NCBI GenBank assembly: GCA_905221605.1
Contig: CAJNDS010000336.1
Span: 692,501-752,500, forward strand
Length of the DNA stretch: 60,000 nucleotides
DNA from: Symbiodinium natans
Lineage: Eukaryota > Sar > Dinophyceae > Suessiales > Symbiodiniaceae
Direction of reading: 5' to 3'
The position numbers and the translations under genes are program-made. The notes below the pieces were generated by a model, which saw only the letters and a list, made by a program, of their open reading frames with translations, was not told the DNA's origin and made no database searches. Of the stretch, positions 37,811 through 47,010 are shown one piece after another (within the stretch, counting starts at the first letter, position 1; each line of letters opens with the position of its first letter).

Positions 37811-38089
37811 CCCCTAACCCGTAAGCCTGAACCTTGAACCCACAACCCGAAACCTTAGACGCACTGGCTTTCTGAGGTCCACTTCACCCAAACCGTAAAC
37901 CCTAAACTCCAAAACCCTAAACCCTAAACCCTAAACTCCAAAACCCTAAACCCTAAACCCTAAACCCTACACAAACCCTGAAAACTCAGTTGCATCGAGG
38001 GCGCGCGACTTCAGATCCCAGCGCGAGCGCCATGACAGGTGAAGAACGTGGCCAAGTCTCTAGGCGATGGTCCCTTTCGGGAGGGTATA

Positions 38090-38180
38090 GGGTTCAGGGT
38101 TTAGGGTTTGGGGTTTGGGGTTTGGGGTTTAGGGTTTGGGGTTTGGGGTTTGGGGTTTGGGGTTTAGGGTTTAGGGTCTA
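38090..38180. repeat. TTTAGGG / TTTGGGG tract
   Basis: Alternating TTTAGGG and TTTGGGG. Confidence 0.95.
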
Positions 38181-38205
38181 GGGCTTGGGTTCAGAGTCAT
38201 GATAC

Positions 38206-38313
38206 GGAGGATCAGTGGGCGCCTAGGCCATTGCCCACAATCGCCTGTCATTTGAATCAACCAGAAGTCCGTGTGGTGATGCCTCTTGCCAAGATATTTG
38301 CGCTGCTGCTGGC
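38206..38313 (-). CDS. candidate exon, unknown protein
   Basis: Minus strand: acceptor ACGCCTAG, then QQQRKYLGKRHHHTDFWLIQ MTGDCGQWPRRPLIL, donor CTCC|GTATCATG. The frame is open for nearly 50 codons overall. TTTAGGG lies left and CCCTAAA right, opposite to most exons. Confidence 0.55.
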
Positions 38314-38429
38314 CTAGGCGTTCCACGCCGCAAACCCTAAGCCTAACTCCCTAAATCCTAAACCCCAAGCAGTCAACCCTGACCCACAAACTTTTCTTAA
38401 ATACTAAGGGCCCTCGTAAGCCCCAAACT

Positions 38430-38505
38430 ACTATTTGCTTAAGAACCCCAATAGAATAACAAAATAATAATCCCTCTATTAACCTTAATAAGGAAGAACT
38501 GAATC
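38430..38505. mobile_element. dispersed short element (TTTGCTTAAGAACCCC)
   Basis: ACTACTATTTGCTTAAGAAC CCC ... CTTAATAAGGAAGAA. Related segments are near 460-530 and twice at 43275-43420. Confidence 0.45.
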
Positions 38506-38837
38506 CTCAGCCCTCAACCCTGACCCCTCAACTTGTCTGAAACGCTACAGGGACCGCTGTAAATGCTGCAGAGCGTGGTCGAGGTGGCATTCCGTGTGCT
38601 TCCTGTGCGTGCAAGCCCCGAAACCCTAAACCCTAACCCAAAACCCTAAACCCTAAACCCTAACCCCTAAGCCCTAAACCCTAAGCCCTAAACCCTTAAA
38701 CCCCAACTTCAACTCCCAAAATCTGGCTGCAATCTGAAGGGTGTCCCCAACCCTAAGGCCTACGGCGAAGGGGCTTAGGAAGTTCGGGGCTTAGGGTTTC
38801 GGGTTTAGGAAGTTTGGCAATCTTCGGCTTGCTAAGG

Positions 38838-38950
38838 TGACCCTAAACCCTAAACCCTAAACCCTAAACCCTAAACCCTAAACCCTGAACCCTGAACCCG
38901 AAACCCTAAACCCTAAACCCTAAACCCCAAACCCTAAACCCTAAATCCAG
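38838..38950. repeat. CCCTAAA tract
   Basis: About 15 units with CCCTGAA, CCCGAAA and CCCCAAA variants. Confidence 0.95.
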
Positions 38951-39425
38951 GGCCTTTAGGGTTTTTTAGGGTTTAGCGTGTCAGGTTTAGGAAGCTGGGG
39001 CCCTAGAAAAGAGTGGGCCGTTTCTGCGGTTTGGGGTGTAAGGTTTAGGGTTTAGGGTTTGGGGTTCAGGGTGTGGGTCTTCTCTTCGAGTGCCTCATCG
39101 CAACACTAAGCCCTGGCTCCTACATCGAGTGCTTTGGTGGTTTTGGGGTTTAGTGGTGGAGGGTGTATCAAACCTATGCACCAAGTGCTTGCGTAACAAC
39201 TCGGGCGTGCATGTTCTTTGCTGGAAGGATGTGTGGTTGAAGGGTTTGGGGGGTTTGGGGAGATTTCGAGTTCGGAGTTGGGAACGATTCTAGGTTTTCG
39301 GGTTGTTTGGGGGTTTGGGAGCAACCCTAAACCCTAAACTCCAAAACCCTAAACCCTAAACCCTAAACTCCAAAGCCCTAAACCCCCAAACCCCACACCC
39401 TAGACCCAAAACCTTAGAGAACTAC

Positions 39426-39516
39426 CCCCATGACCATTGTACGTTTCGTAGCCGCTGCCGGTGCTCGCCATGTGCTTTGGTACATGTCGCAGCCGCTCTC
39501 GGAGGGTGTCTTGGGG
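39426..39516 (-). CDS. candidate exon, unknown protein
   Basis: Minus strand: acceptor TCTCGGGCTAAG, 30 codons PQDTLRERLRHVPKHMASTG SGYETYNGHG, donor GGGG|GTAGTT. A second minus frame (TPSESGCDMYQSTWRAPAAA) is open too, so the frame is uncertain. Confidence 0.45.
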
Positions 39517-39554
39517 CTTAGCCCGAGACGCCCCACTCCCGCAAAAGGTATCGG

Positions 39555-39836
39555 ACTTGGAGGTTCATAGCACTTATAACCCTAGGGTTTAGGATTTAGG
39601 GTTTAGGGTTTAGGGTTTAGGGTTTAGGGTTCAGGGTTTAGGGTTTAGGGTAACGAATAGCTCTACTTATAAGCCCCCTAGCCCTGAGTACCCCAAGTAG
39701 GTTAGAAGTAGACTTATAACCCCAATATAACTCTACTTATAAGACCCCTACTAAGTCCCCTAAGTAGGCTATAAGTCCCCTAAGTAGGCTATAAGTAGAC
39801 TTAGAAACGTGGTTATAAGTACAACCTCCAAGTACC
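39555..39836. mobile_element. MITE-like family F, copy 2, with internal TTTAGGG tract
   Basis: ACTTGGAGGTTCATAGCACT TATAACC at the left and GGTTATAAGTACAACCTCCA AGT at the right are inverted repeats. A tract of about ten TTTAGGG units (39582-39651) lies just inside the left arm; copy 1 at 32324 lacks it. The interior also holds repeated AAGTAGGCTATAAG units. Confidence 0.65.
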
Positions 39837-39872
39837 TCAAAGCTCTTCCCCTTCTGGGGTCCCCCTGAGCAG

Positions 39873-39965
39873 TTGCCTACCTACGCTGTGTCTTCTGGCT
39901 GCACGCCACTTGCAAAGATGCCTTCAAAACTCAGGGAAGGCGTACGCGATAAGGAGCTGGCCCTG
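39873..39965 (+). CDS. plus-strand gene P2, exon
   Basis: Acceptor CCCCCTGAGCAG, 31 codons LPTYAVSSGCTPLAKMPSKL REGVRDKELAL, donor CTG|GTGAGT. Both splice sites are consensus-like and the phase joins the next exon at 40077. Product unknown. Confidence 0.6.
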
Positions 39966-40076
39966 GTGAGTGGTAGTAGCACCGAGTTAGTACCAACTTG
40001 AGGGGTTTAGGGTTTAGGGTTTAAAGGCTCGCAACCCTGAGCCCTGAAACCGTACGCAGGAAACACGGCTCTACAG
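39966..40076 (+). other. putative GT-AG intron containing TTTAGGG repeat
   Basis: 111 bp starting GTGAGTGGTAG and ending CACGGCTCTACAG. Its middle holds GGGGTTTAGGGTTTAGGGTT and then CCCTGAGCCCTGAAACC, that is G-strand then C-strand telomere-like words inside one short intron. Confidence 0.5.
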
Positions 40077-40232
40077 AACTCCGGAATAAAAATGGCAATA
40101 GAAAATGTAGGAAGCCAGGTGCCAGTGTTCTATGAATTTGTGATATCCTGGCGGTTTCCCTTTCTGAAGCTCCCATGCGACTTCCTGTTCCATACTCAAC
40201 AACAACCCCTAACCCTAAACCCTAAACCCTAA
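40077..40232 (+). CDS. plus-strand gene P2, candidate last exon
   Basis: Phase 0 continuation: NSGIKMAIENVGSQVPVFYE FVISWRFPFLKLPCDFLFHT QQQ, then the frame enters CCCTAAA repeat and stops there (PLTLNPKP, TAA), so the repeat would supply the C-terminus and stop. Weaker codon use at the start. Confidence 0.4.
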   Translation, partial: NSGIKMAIENVGSQVPVFYEFVISWRFPFLKLPCDFLFHTQQQPLTLNPKP

Positions 40233-40252
40233 ACCCTAAACCCTAAATCCAC

Positions 40253-40324
40253 CAGCCCCCCTTCGCCGCGATTGAAAAGTCCGTAAACTTGCTCAGCTGC
40301 GGTCGCAGGGATCCATCGGGACAT
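40253..40324 (-). CDS. candidate exon, unknown protein
   Basis: Minus strand: acceptor GGCATGGGGCAG, 24 codons MSRWIPATAAEQVYGLFNRG EGGL, donor CTG|GTGGAT. The + strand is open as well (LRSQGSIGTSAPCHGWFSAW), so the strand is uncertain. Confidence 0.4.
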
Positions 40325-40425
40325 CTGCCCCATGCCACGGATGGTTCAGTGCTTGGAGTAAACCCAAAAATGCTGGAACATGGTTTAGGGTTTAGGGTTT
40401 CGGGTTTAGGGTTTCGGGTTTAGGG

Positions 40426-40548
40426 CGTTAGGGGTGCTACTCCCCTCTACCCCCCCCCCCCCCAGGTTCCCCCCCATAATTAAGGCTATCTGGGGATAAT
40501 TGAGCCCAATTAAGGCTATTTAAGGGGGGAAGCTAGGGGGGTAGTATC
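40426..40548. mobile_element. foldback element with C-rich arm
   Basis: GTGCTACTCCCCTCTACCCC on the left is mirrored by GGGGGGTAGTATCCC on the right; AATTAAGGCTAT occurs twice in the centre. Confidence 0.5.
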
Positions 40549-40795
40549 CCTAAACCCTAAGCCCTAAACCCTAAACCCTAGAGGGGGGGTAGCATAGAGG
40601 GGGCGTAGTAGAGTAGTAGAGGACGAGTGGAGCTGGGGCTTCCTTGAGTACCTTCTTGCGGGGTACGGAGATAAGGATGTTCCAACTTTTTGGGGTTTAC
40701 TGTAGGGCTTTTGGGGTTCCAGGCGCAGGGTTTCTACGCATAGGGGTTTAGGGCATAGGGATTCGCGTTAAGAGTATCTATCTAATGCCTTATAG

Positions 40796-40876
40796 AACAG
40801 ACTCTTGGGCCCTGAAGACGATCCTACTAGTATCTTTGAGGGACCAAGTATATGCCATATGGCAGTTGATCTCTAA
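40796..40876 (+). CDS. candidate last exon, unknown protein
   Basis: Acceptor ATGCCTTATAG, 26 codons NRLLGPEDDPTSIFEGPSIC HMAVDL and TAA. Acidic; moderate codon bias. Confidence 0.4.
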   Translation, partial: NRLLGPEDDPTSIFEGPSICHMAVDL

Positions 40877-41104
40877 GTGCCTGCTCCCAGAAGCCATCTA
40901 AACCTACAATACCTCACACAATACCCTCCCGAAACCCTAAACCCTAAACCCTATACCCTAAACCCTAAAGCCTAAACCCTAAACCTTGCCCAACCCCCCT
41001 TGAGAGGCACCTCGACCCTTCGGGAAAGAAAGGGCGGCCTTCGAAGGTCTAGGGCTTGTTTGGGCCTCTGGGGCTCAGGGGTGTAAGGTGCCAGAGACAA
41101 CCAT

Positions 41105-41255
41105 GGGTTTAGGGTTTAGGGTTAGGGTTTAGGGTTTAGGGTTTAGGGTTTAGGGTTTAGGGTTTAGGGTTTAGGGTGTAGGGTGTAGGGTTTAGGGTTT
41201 AGGGTTTAGGGTTTAGGGTTTTAGCGTTTAGGGATGACCGTTTAGGGTTTAGGGA
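41105..41255. repeat. TTTAGGG tract
   Basis: About 18 heptamers. Confidence 0.95.
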
Positions 41256-41314
41256 TCAGGGTTTAGGGTTTAGGGTAAAAGTTTAGGGTTTACCGCTTAG
41301 GGTGTAAGCTTTAG

Positions 41315-41451
41315 GGCTTTCCTGCCCCTTGTGATGGATCTGCGGCGCGGCAGCGACAACGGTCAAATGAGACGGCTTGGCCGTGTCAAATGCTTCGATT
41401 CCTCAACAGCCTGGTGGGGAGAACGTGAACCTGGAGTTGGGATAAGGGGGG
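41315..41451 (+). CDS. candidate exon, unknown protein
   Basis: Acceptor GTAAGCTTTAG, one base and 45 codons (AFLPLVMDLRRGSDNGQMRR LGRVKCFDSSTAWWGEREPG), donor GGGG|GTTAGGG. Long, G/C-ending codons. Could be a coding fragment of a cellular gene or of a retroelement; not recognised. Confidence 0.5.
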
Positions 41452-41454
41452 GTT

Positions 41455-41635
41455 AGGGTTTAGGGTTTAGGGTTTAGGGTTGTTAGGGTTGTTAGGGTTG
41501 TTAGGGCTGTTAGGGTTGTTAGGGTTGTTAGGGTTGCTAGGGTTGCTAGGGTTGTTAGGGTTGTTAGGGTTGTTAGGGTTGTTAGGGTTGTTGGGGTTGT
41601 TAGGGTTGTTGGGGTTGTTAGGGTTGTTAGGGTTC
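41455..41635. repeat. TTAGGGTTG 9-mer tract
   Basis: After three TTTAGGG units, about 17 copies of TTAGGGTTG. LGLLGLLG ORFs are its translation. Confidence 0.95.
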
Positions 41636-41939
41636 CAGGCTTTCGGGCTGAGATTGGGATCAGGGTTTAGGGAACTTAGGCTGTTAGGGTTTGGGGTCGT
41701 TGAACATACAACTCCGGTAACCGTTAAATATTGTTACGGTTGAAGGGTTGGGCGATTGATTCTGACAAGTAAACACGCGGCATTAGGGTTCAAAAGTTCA
41801 GGGTGTTGGATTTCTCGGGGCTAGGGTTGAGGGCACTGTGATAAGCACAAGGGTGTTAAGGGGCTTAACCGTTTTTCATGGTTCAAGCGCGTAGGTTCTA
41901 AACCCATAAACTCTAAATCTCTGACACGCCCGAAAAGCC

Positions 41940-42400
41940 GAAACCCTGAACATCTCACACCCCTAAACCCAACACCGCCCAAAGCCCCTAAACCCCCAAA
42001 GCACCCTAAGCTCCTAAACCCCAAACCCCCAAACCCCTAAACTCCTAGACCCCCAAGCCCCTAAACTCCTAAACCCCTTAAACCCTAAACGCTAACCCCT
42101 GAACCCCGAAACCCCTGAACCCCGAAACCCCTGAACCCCGAAACCCCTGAACCCCGAAACCCCTAAACCCTGAATCCCTGAACCCCGAAACCCCCAAACC
42201 CCTAAACCCCTAAACTCCTAGACCCCTAAGCCCCTAAAGCCCTAAAACCCCCTAAATCCCTGAAACCCCCAAACCTCTAAACCCCTAAACTCCTAAAACC
42301 CCTAAACCCCTGAAAACCCCGAATCCCTGAAGCCCCATAAACTCCTAAACCCCTAAGCCCCTAAACACCTAAAACCCCCTAAATCCCTGAAACCCCATAA
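41940..42400. repeat. CCCCTAAA / CCCCGAAA / CCCCTGAA mixture
   Basis: Includes four copies of a 15-16-bp unit AACCCCGAAACCCCTG at 42105-42170. No gene seen. Confidence 0.9.
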
Positions 42401-42419
42401 ATGAACCACTCCCCCACAG

Positions 42420-42495
42420 CATCCTTCCCTGGTGGCCTCGCGGATGTTCACTTGCTGGGGCGTCTCCAAGAGGGCACCTCCCCAAGCCGAAGCCC
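42420..42495 (+). CDS. candidate exon, unknown protein
   Basis: Strong acceptor AACCACTCCCCCACAG, two bases and SFPGGLADVHLLGRLQEGTS PSRS, donor CCC|GTTCTT into an AT-rich stretch. Confidence 0.45.
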
Positions 42496-42499
42496 GTTC

Positions 42500-42775
42500 T
42501 TTTATTTTCTTGTTCTGTTTATTATTATTAGTATTATTATCATTATTGTTTTTTATTTGTTCTTATTTATTATGTTTATATTACTAAATTTATTGTTATG
42601 TTTTTGTTTGGGTAGGGGGGGGGGGGTGGGCGTGGGGGGGGGGTGGGCCGTGGGGGGGTGTGGGCGTGGGGGGGGGTGGGCGTGGGGGGGGGGTGGGGGG
42701 GGGGGGGGTGGGGGGGGGGGGGGTGGGGGGGGGTGGGGGGGTGGAGGGGGGGTGGGGGTGGGGGGTGTGGGGGCA
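42500..42775. repeat. AT-rich block then long G-rich run
   Basis: TTATTATTATTA-like sequence to about 42600, then about 155 bp of almost pure G with T breaks. All ORFs here are low complexity. Confidence 0.95.
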
Positions 42776-42954
42776 GTCTACAATCATTCATGAAACCTCC
42801 AAGCACAGTGCCTCCACGGGCACCCGTCAAAATTCCCCATAGGGTTTAGGGCTTTGGGCTTAGGGCTTAGGATTGCTATGGAAGTTTGGGAGGTCAGATG
42901 GGCTTCCAAGTTTCAGGGTCCAGGCTTTCGGCGTTTTAAGGGCTTAGGCTTAAA

Positions 42955-43035
42955 CCCCAAACCCTAAACCCTAAACCCTAAACCGTAAACCCTAAACCCT
43001 AAACCCTAAACCCTAAACCCTAAACCCTAAACCCC
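42955..43035. repeat. CCCTAAA tract
   Basis: About ten heptamers. Confidence 0.95.
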
Positions 43036-43055
43036 AAGCCCTCTAAACCCTGAAC

Positions 43056-43153
43056 CCGAAAGCTTCCCCTCAAAGCCGCGGAAGCTGGCCTCTTGATCTC
43101 GCACGGAGAGGTTCGAAGCCTCGCCTGATGTTGGGGCTTGAAGACTTTTGGAG
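43056..43153 (-). CDS. candidate exon, unknown protein
   Basis: Minus strand: acceptor CCCTACCAGGTAG, one base and SKSLQAPTSGEASNLSVRDQ EASFRGFEGKLS, donor TCGG|GTTCAGGG. Good codon bias, CCCTAAA left and TTTAGGG right. Confidence 0.5.
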
Positions 43154-43164
43154 CTACCTGGTAG

Positions 43165-43275
43165 GGTTGAGGGTTTAGGGTTTAGGGTTTAGGGTTTAGG
43201 GTTTAGGGTTTAGGGTTTAGGGTTTAGGGTCTAGGGTTTAGGGCTTAGGGCTTAGGGCTTAGGGCTGAGGGTTTA
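43165..43275. repeat. TTTAGGG / CTTAGGG tract
   Basis: About 14 units. Confidence 0.95.
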
Positions 43276-43425
43276 GGCTTGAAGCTACCATTTGCTTAAG
43301 AACGCCAGGAAAATAATCATCCCTACTTTGCCCTTATAAGGAAGAATCGCTGCTACTTGCTTAAGAACCCCAGGAAAACACAAAAGAATAGTTCCTACAT
43401 TGCCCTTAGTAGGAAGAACATTCGT
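43275..43425. mobile_element. tandem copies of the TTTGCTTAAGAAC element
   Basis: CTACCATTTGCTTAAGAACG and CTACTTGCTTAAGAACCCCA, each followed by CCTAC(T/A)TTGCCCTTA..AGGAAGAA. Related to 38430. Confidence 0.5.
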
Positions 43426-43569
43426 GTTCTTTGAGGGGGCTCTTAAGCAATAAGAAGGAAGGTTTTGCAGGGCTTGAGGGTTTAGGGTTTAGGGCTGAGA
43501 GCTCGAGAGGTTCAGAGCTTTCCAGGGTTGAAGAGCTTCGGGCGCAGGGCTTCGGGATTTTTTGCGCAG

Positions 43570-43725
43570 GTCAAGACCAGCGTTTCGGGCACAAACTGAA
43601 GCTGCGCACGGCAGCCCGGAGCAGTACTCATGATGGAATAAATTTGGAGAACGACCTTCAGCCCAGAGACCCTTCTGGAGGCCCCCTGGACACTGGCCTG
43701 AAAATGTTGAAATCTGGTGGGGGGG
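43570..43725 (+). CDS. candidate exon, unknown protein
   Basis: Strong acceptor GGGATTTTTTGCGCAG, two bases and about 50 codons (QDQRFGHKLKLRTAARSSTH DGINLENDLQPRDPSGGPLD TGLKMLKSG), donor in GGGG|GTGTACC. Two minus frames are open too, but they lack such an acceptor. Confidence 0.5.
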
Positions 43726-44069
43726 GTGTACCTTTCCAGAATCAAAAAAAAACAGCAAAGCCTGTCTCTAATGCCTGCCCCCACCCCCGCTAACCCTTTG
43801 GCCAGGCCCTTCCTTGCCCCAGCACCCCACCTGCACCCTTTGCTCCCACCCCCCAATCTTGCTTCTTTTCACTACTAGAAGTTTTCCTGCGGGGGCGCCA
43901 CCCTAAACTTGAAGGGGTCCCTTCAGCAGGTGAGCCTTTGAAGGGGCCTATCTTATGGAACAAGAGCAACCTATAAAAAAAGAGTTGCTTTTGGTTTCAT
44001 GGGGGCTCAGACGGAACCCAAACCCTAAGAACAGGGCATAAGGGCCTACTCTGTGTCCCGAAACCCTAA

Positions 44070-44150
44070 ACCCTATAGCCGAAACCCTAAACCCTAAACC
44101 CTAAACCCTATAAACCCTAAACCCTAAACCCTAAACCCTAAACCCCGTAC
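44070..44150. repeat. CCCTAAA tract
   Basis: About ten units, one with an inserted TATA. Confidence 0.95.
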
Positions 44151-44166
44151 CTTGCTAAACCCCAAA

Positions 44167-44262
44167 CACCCCTTGAAGGGCGCGTGGCTGGCTCGCCGGT
44201 CTGCGCCCAGATCAGGCTGCACGCGAGACTGCCTCGGGCTCTCGGGGCAGGACTCTGGCTGT
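44167..44262 (-). CDS. candidate exon, strand uncertain
   Basis: Minus strand: CCCAAAACAG acceptor, frame PESCPESPRQSRVQPDLGAD RRASHAPFKG, donor GGG|GTGTTTGG. The + strand reads IRLHARLPRALGAGLWLFW after CTGCGCCCAG and before G|GTTTAGGG. Both have excellent codons; one is the antisense shadow of the other. Confidence 0.4.
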
Positions 44263-44271
44263 TTTGGGGGT

Positions 44272-44397
44272 TTAGGGTATAGGGTTTAGGGTTGAGGGTT
44301 TAGGGTTTAGGGTTGAGGGTTTAGGGTTGAGGGTTTAGGGTTGAGGGTTGAGGGTTTAGGGTTGAGGGTTGAGGGTTGAGGGTTTAGGGTTGAGTGT

Positions 44398-44443
<46 letters not shown>

Positions 44444-44470
44444 GGTTTAGGGTTTAGGTTTAGGGTTTAG
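44272..44470. repeat. TTGAGGG / TTTAGGG tract
   Basis: Interleaved units, becoming nearly pure TTGAGGG at 44340-44440. Confidence 0.95.
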
Positions 44471-44493
44471 CGGCGTTCGCCTGAGAGCCCGTA

Positions 44494-44590
44494 TATGTTT
44501 CCCCCTTTAATAACAGTCCTTATGAGGGATTATACTAGGGGGTACTAGAATCCCTATTAAGGACTGGTACTATAAGGGGGAACATCCCAA
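44494..44590. mobile_element. MITE-like family A, copy 4
   Basis: TTCCCCCTTTAATAACAGTC CTT left, AAGGACTGGTACTATAAGGG GGAACATCCC right. Confidence 0.75.
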
Positions 44591-44711
44591 CTTCCATTTA
44601 AAGTTACACTTGGAACTGCACAGAAATACCCATTCTGATTAAATAGCCCTGTATTGGAACGCTTTAATTTACTCCCTGAAGACGTTAATCCCTAAACCCT
44701 AAACCCCAAAC

Positions 44712-44773
44712 CCCAAACAGCAGGGTGAGGGTTCATCCAGCAAGTCCAAGGCCAGTTGCAGCGTCCTCGTGCT
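44712..44773 (-). CDS. candidate exon, unknown protein
   Basis: Minus strand: acceptor TGGGGGGAAG, 20 codons STRTLQLALDLLDEPSPCCL and two bases, donor GG|GTTTGGG. Strong codon bias. Confidence 0.45.
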
Positions 44774-44779
44774 CTTCCC

Positions 44780-44975
44780 CCCAAAACCTCTAAACCCCCA
44801 ATATCCCCAAATCCCCGAATCTGTACACAGCCAAAACCCCTAAACCCCCAAAAGCCCCCTAAGCCCCCTAAACCCCCTAAACCCCCTAAACCCCCGAAAC
44901 CCTCCAAACCCCCCTCAACCCCCCTCAACCCCCCAAATCCCTAACACCCCCCCCCCCCCCCAAAAAAAAAAAAAA
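44780..44975. repeat. CCCCCTAAA tract then C-then-A run
   Basis: CCCCTAAACCCCC units end in about 14 C and 14 A. Confidence 0.9.
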
Positions 44976-45016
44976 CAAAAGGCCCTAAAACCCTCGCCGC
45001 GAGATCCAAATGCGGG

Positions 45017-45097
45017 TACCGAATTGGGGGTCTTTTTTATGAGGGACTCTCACTAGGGGACTGTATTCCGGGTACCTTATTTTCTTAAACCCTCATA
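45017..45097. mobile_element. family D element
   Basis: GTACCGAATTGGGGGTC ... GGGTACCTTATTTTCTTAAA CCCTCATATGG. Confidence 0.45.
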
Positions 45098-45209
45098 TGG
45101 GCCCCTGAATCCTAAACCCGAAACCCGAAGCCCTAAGCCCTAAACCCTAAGCCCTAAACCCTAAACCCTAAACCTAAACCCTAAACCCCAAGCAAACTCA
45201 AGCCTAAAC

Positions 45210-45295
45210 CCCCATGTGAAGTGCCAAGGCCAGGGGACTTTGAGCCGACACTGCACTTGCTGCCAGTTCTGGCAGAAGTTCTGGCAGAACTGGGC
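45210..45295 (-). CDS. candidate exon, Gln/Cys/Trp-rich
   Basis: Minus strand: acceptor AACCCTGAGCAG, 28 codons AQFCQNFCQNWQQVQCRLKV PWPWHFTW and two bases, donor GGG|GTTTAGG. Nearly every codon ends in C or G. Duplicated QN(F/W)CQN block. Confidence 0.55.
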
Positions 45296-45302
45296 CTGCT
45301 CA

Positions 45303-45445
45303 GGGTTTAGGGTTTAGGGTTTAGGGTTTAGGGTTTAGGGTTTAGGGTTTAGGGTTCAGGGTTCAGGGTTCAGGGTTTAGGGTTTAGGGTTTAGGGTTTA
45401 GGGTTTAGGGTTTAGGGTTTAGGGTTTAGGGTTTAGGGCTCAGGG
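45303..45445. repeat. TTTAGGG tract
   Basis: About 19 heptamers with three TTCAGGG. Confidence 0.95.
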
Positions 45446-45523
45446 TTGTTGCTTTTGATCGCCATCCCTGAACCCTAAACCCCATACACCGTAAAAGTTT
45501 CAAGCGGGTATAGTGTTTAGGGT

Positions 45524-45702
45524 TTAGGGTTTCATCGACATGTCGTAGTTTGAGTATTCCGAGACGAGGAACAGCTCGTCCCTGCCATCCAGGACATGTC
45601 TGTAATGGAACAAAGCCCCCCACGAGGGAACAACAGCACCACAAGCATTCGTAGCCGCACGTTTGGAGCATTCTGTGCGCTCATGTGGCGCCGATGCCAA
45701 AC
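45524..45702 (-). CDS. candidate last exon, unknown protein
   Basis: Minus strand: acceptor CCGCCGACAG, two bases and 58 codons: LASAPHERTECSKRAATNAC, GAVVPSWGALFHYRHVLDGR, DELFLVSEYSNYDMSMK and P, then TAA. The last codons CCC TAA are the first unit of the adjoining CCCTAAA repeat, so the repeat gives the stop. One of the longest coding islands. Confidence 0.55.
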
Positions 45703-45734
45703 CTGTCGGCGGGCCGCTTATCGTAAGATGGCAC

Positions 45735-45795
45735 CCGAAACCCTAAACCCTAAACCCTAAAACCCTAAAACCCTAAACCCTAAACCCTAAACCCA
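45735..45795. repeat. CCCTAAA / CCCTAAAA tract
   Basis: About eight units. Confidence 0.9.
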
Positions 45796-46010
45796 CTTGA
45801 AACTTTTAGGGTGTAGGGAACCCTTCAACTCTGAACCATGAACCGTACCGAAGCCTTAAATCTCAAGGAGCCCCAAGGGCAAACCTAAACCCTTATATAA
45901 AACCCCCTACACAAGCCCCCAGGTTTAGGGTTCAGGGTTTAGGGTTCAGGTTTAAGGTTTTAGGGTTTAGGGTTTAGGGTTTAGGGTTTAGGGTTTAGGG
46001 TTTAGGGTTG

Positions 46011-46068
46011 TAGTAGGGGTACCTGAATCCCTCGTGAGGACCGTTAGTATAAGGGGGAACATCCCAAC
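46011..46068. mobile_element. MITE-like family A, copy 5 (right half)
   Basis: GGACCGTTAGTATAAGGGGG AACATCCC after a TTTAGGG tract replacing the left arm. Confidence 0.6.
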
Positions 46069-46383
46069 CCAAAGCCCTGAAACCCCAACCCTGAACCCTG
46101 CTAAACCCTAAGCCCTACTAAACCCGTCATCACTTAATCCCCAAGCCCCTAGACCCTAAAACCCTCGATCTTAAAACGCTAACCCTACCAAGCCCTAAAA
46201 CCCCAAACGCCACTAAACCACACGAAGCCATACTCAACCCCGACACCACTACAGCCCCACCCCACCACCCCCGCCCTCCTACACCCTAAACCAAAACCCT
46301 AAACCATACTAAGCCATACTTACTAAACCATGCCTTAAACCCTCAACCTTAAACCCTAAACCCTAAACCCTAATCAAGCCCTA

Positions 46384-46472
46384 AACAAGAAGGGCACCCT
46401 TTGTTGGGCTGGTTGCTTTATATGGGAACACATAACCAAAAAGGGGGAAAGGGTACCACTGGGCTACCAAGC
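46384..46472. mobile_element. MITE-like family B fragment
   Basis: AAGGGCACCCTTTGTT, TATGGGAACACATAACC, GGGTACCACTGGGCTACC: the right part of family B. Confidence 0.5.
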
Positions 46473-46489
46473 AGACCAGGCCTAGCCCT

Positions 46490-46626
46490 AAACCCTGAAC
46501 CCTAAACCCTAAACCCTAAACCCTAAACCCTACACCCTAAACCCTAAACCCTAAACCCTAAACCCTAAACCCTAAAACCTAAACCCTAAACCCTAAACCC
46601 TAAACCCTAAACCCTAAACCCTAAAC
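46490..46626. repeat. CCCTAAA tract
   Basis: About 18 heptamers. Confidence 0.95.
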
Positions 46627-46709
46627 CACAGACCAGGCCTCTGCCCCGGGGTCAGGTGGTTGCTGTTGATGCTCGGGCGCTGGCTCTGGCTGTTCATGCT
46701 GGAGTGGCG
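46627..46709 (-). CDS. candidate exon, Ser/Asn/Gln-rich
   Basis: Minus strand: acceptor CCTGGGGCCAG, frame RHSSMNSQSQRPSINSNHLT PGQRPGL, donor TGTG|GTTTAGG. The + strand is open in a hydrophobic frame (GQVVAVDARALALAVHAGVA), so the strand is uncertain. Confidence 0.4.
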
Positions 46710-46737
46710 CTGGCCCCAGGCCCAGCCTTGGATTGCG

Positions 46738-46815
46738 GTTTAGGGTTTAGGGTTTAGGGTTTAGGGTTTAGGGTTTAGGGTTTAGGGTTTAGGGTTTAAG
46801 GTTTAGGGTTTAGGA
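46738..46815. repeat. TTTAGGG tract
   Basis: About 11 heptamers. Confidence 0.95.
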
Positions 46816-46896
46816 ATAACCCCCCCCCCTTTACCCCTAGATGTGTCGGTGTGTCGGTGTATCGGTGTAGCTCCTCACCTTTTCTTCTCCCCTCAG

Positions 46897-46935
46897 AAAA
46901 GTACGTCGATCCGCCGATGTGCAAGGGGGATATCG
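46897..46935 (+). CDS. candidate exon with very strong acceptor
   Basis: CTCCTCACCTTTTCTTCTCC CCTCAG is the best polypyrimidine-AG acceptor in the window. Then KYVDPPMCKGDI and donor ATCG|GTGCATCG. A GTGTCGGT microsatellite precedes the acceptor. Confidence 0.5.
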
Positions 46936-47010
46936 GTGCATCGGCGACTCGGTGTTTAGGGTTTAAAGTTTAGGGTTTAGAGTTTAGGGTTTAGGGCTAG
47001 GGTATAGGAC

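Noticed and set aside
41480-41743. LGLLGLLG ORF
   Set aside because: Translation of the TTAGGGTTG 9-mer repeat.
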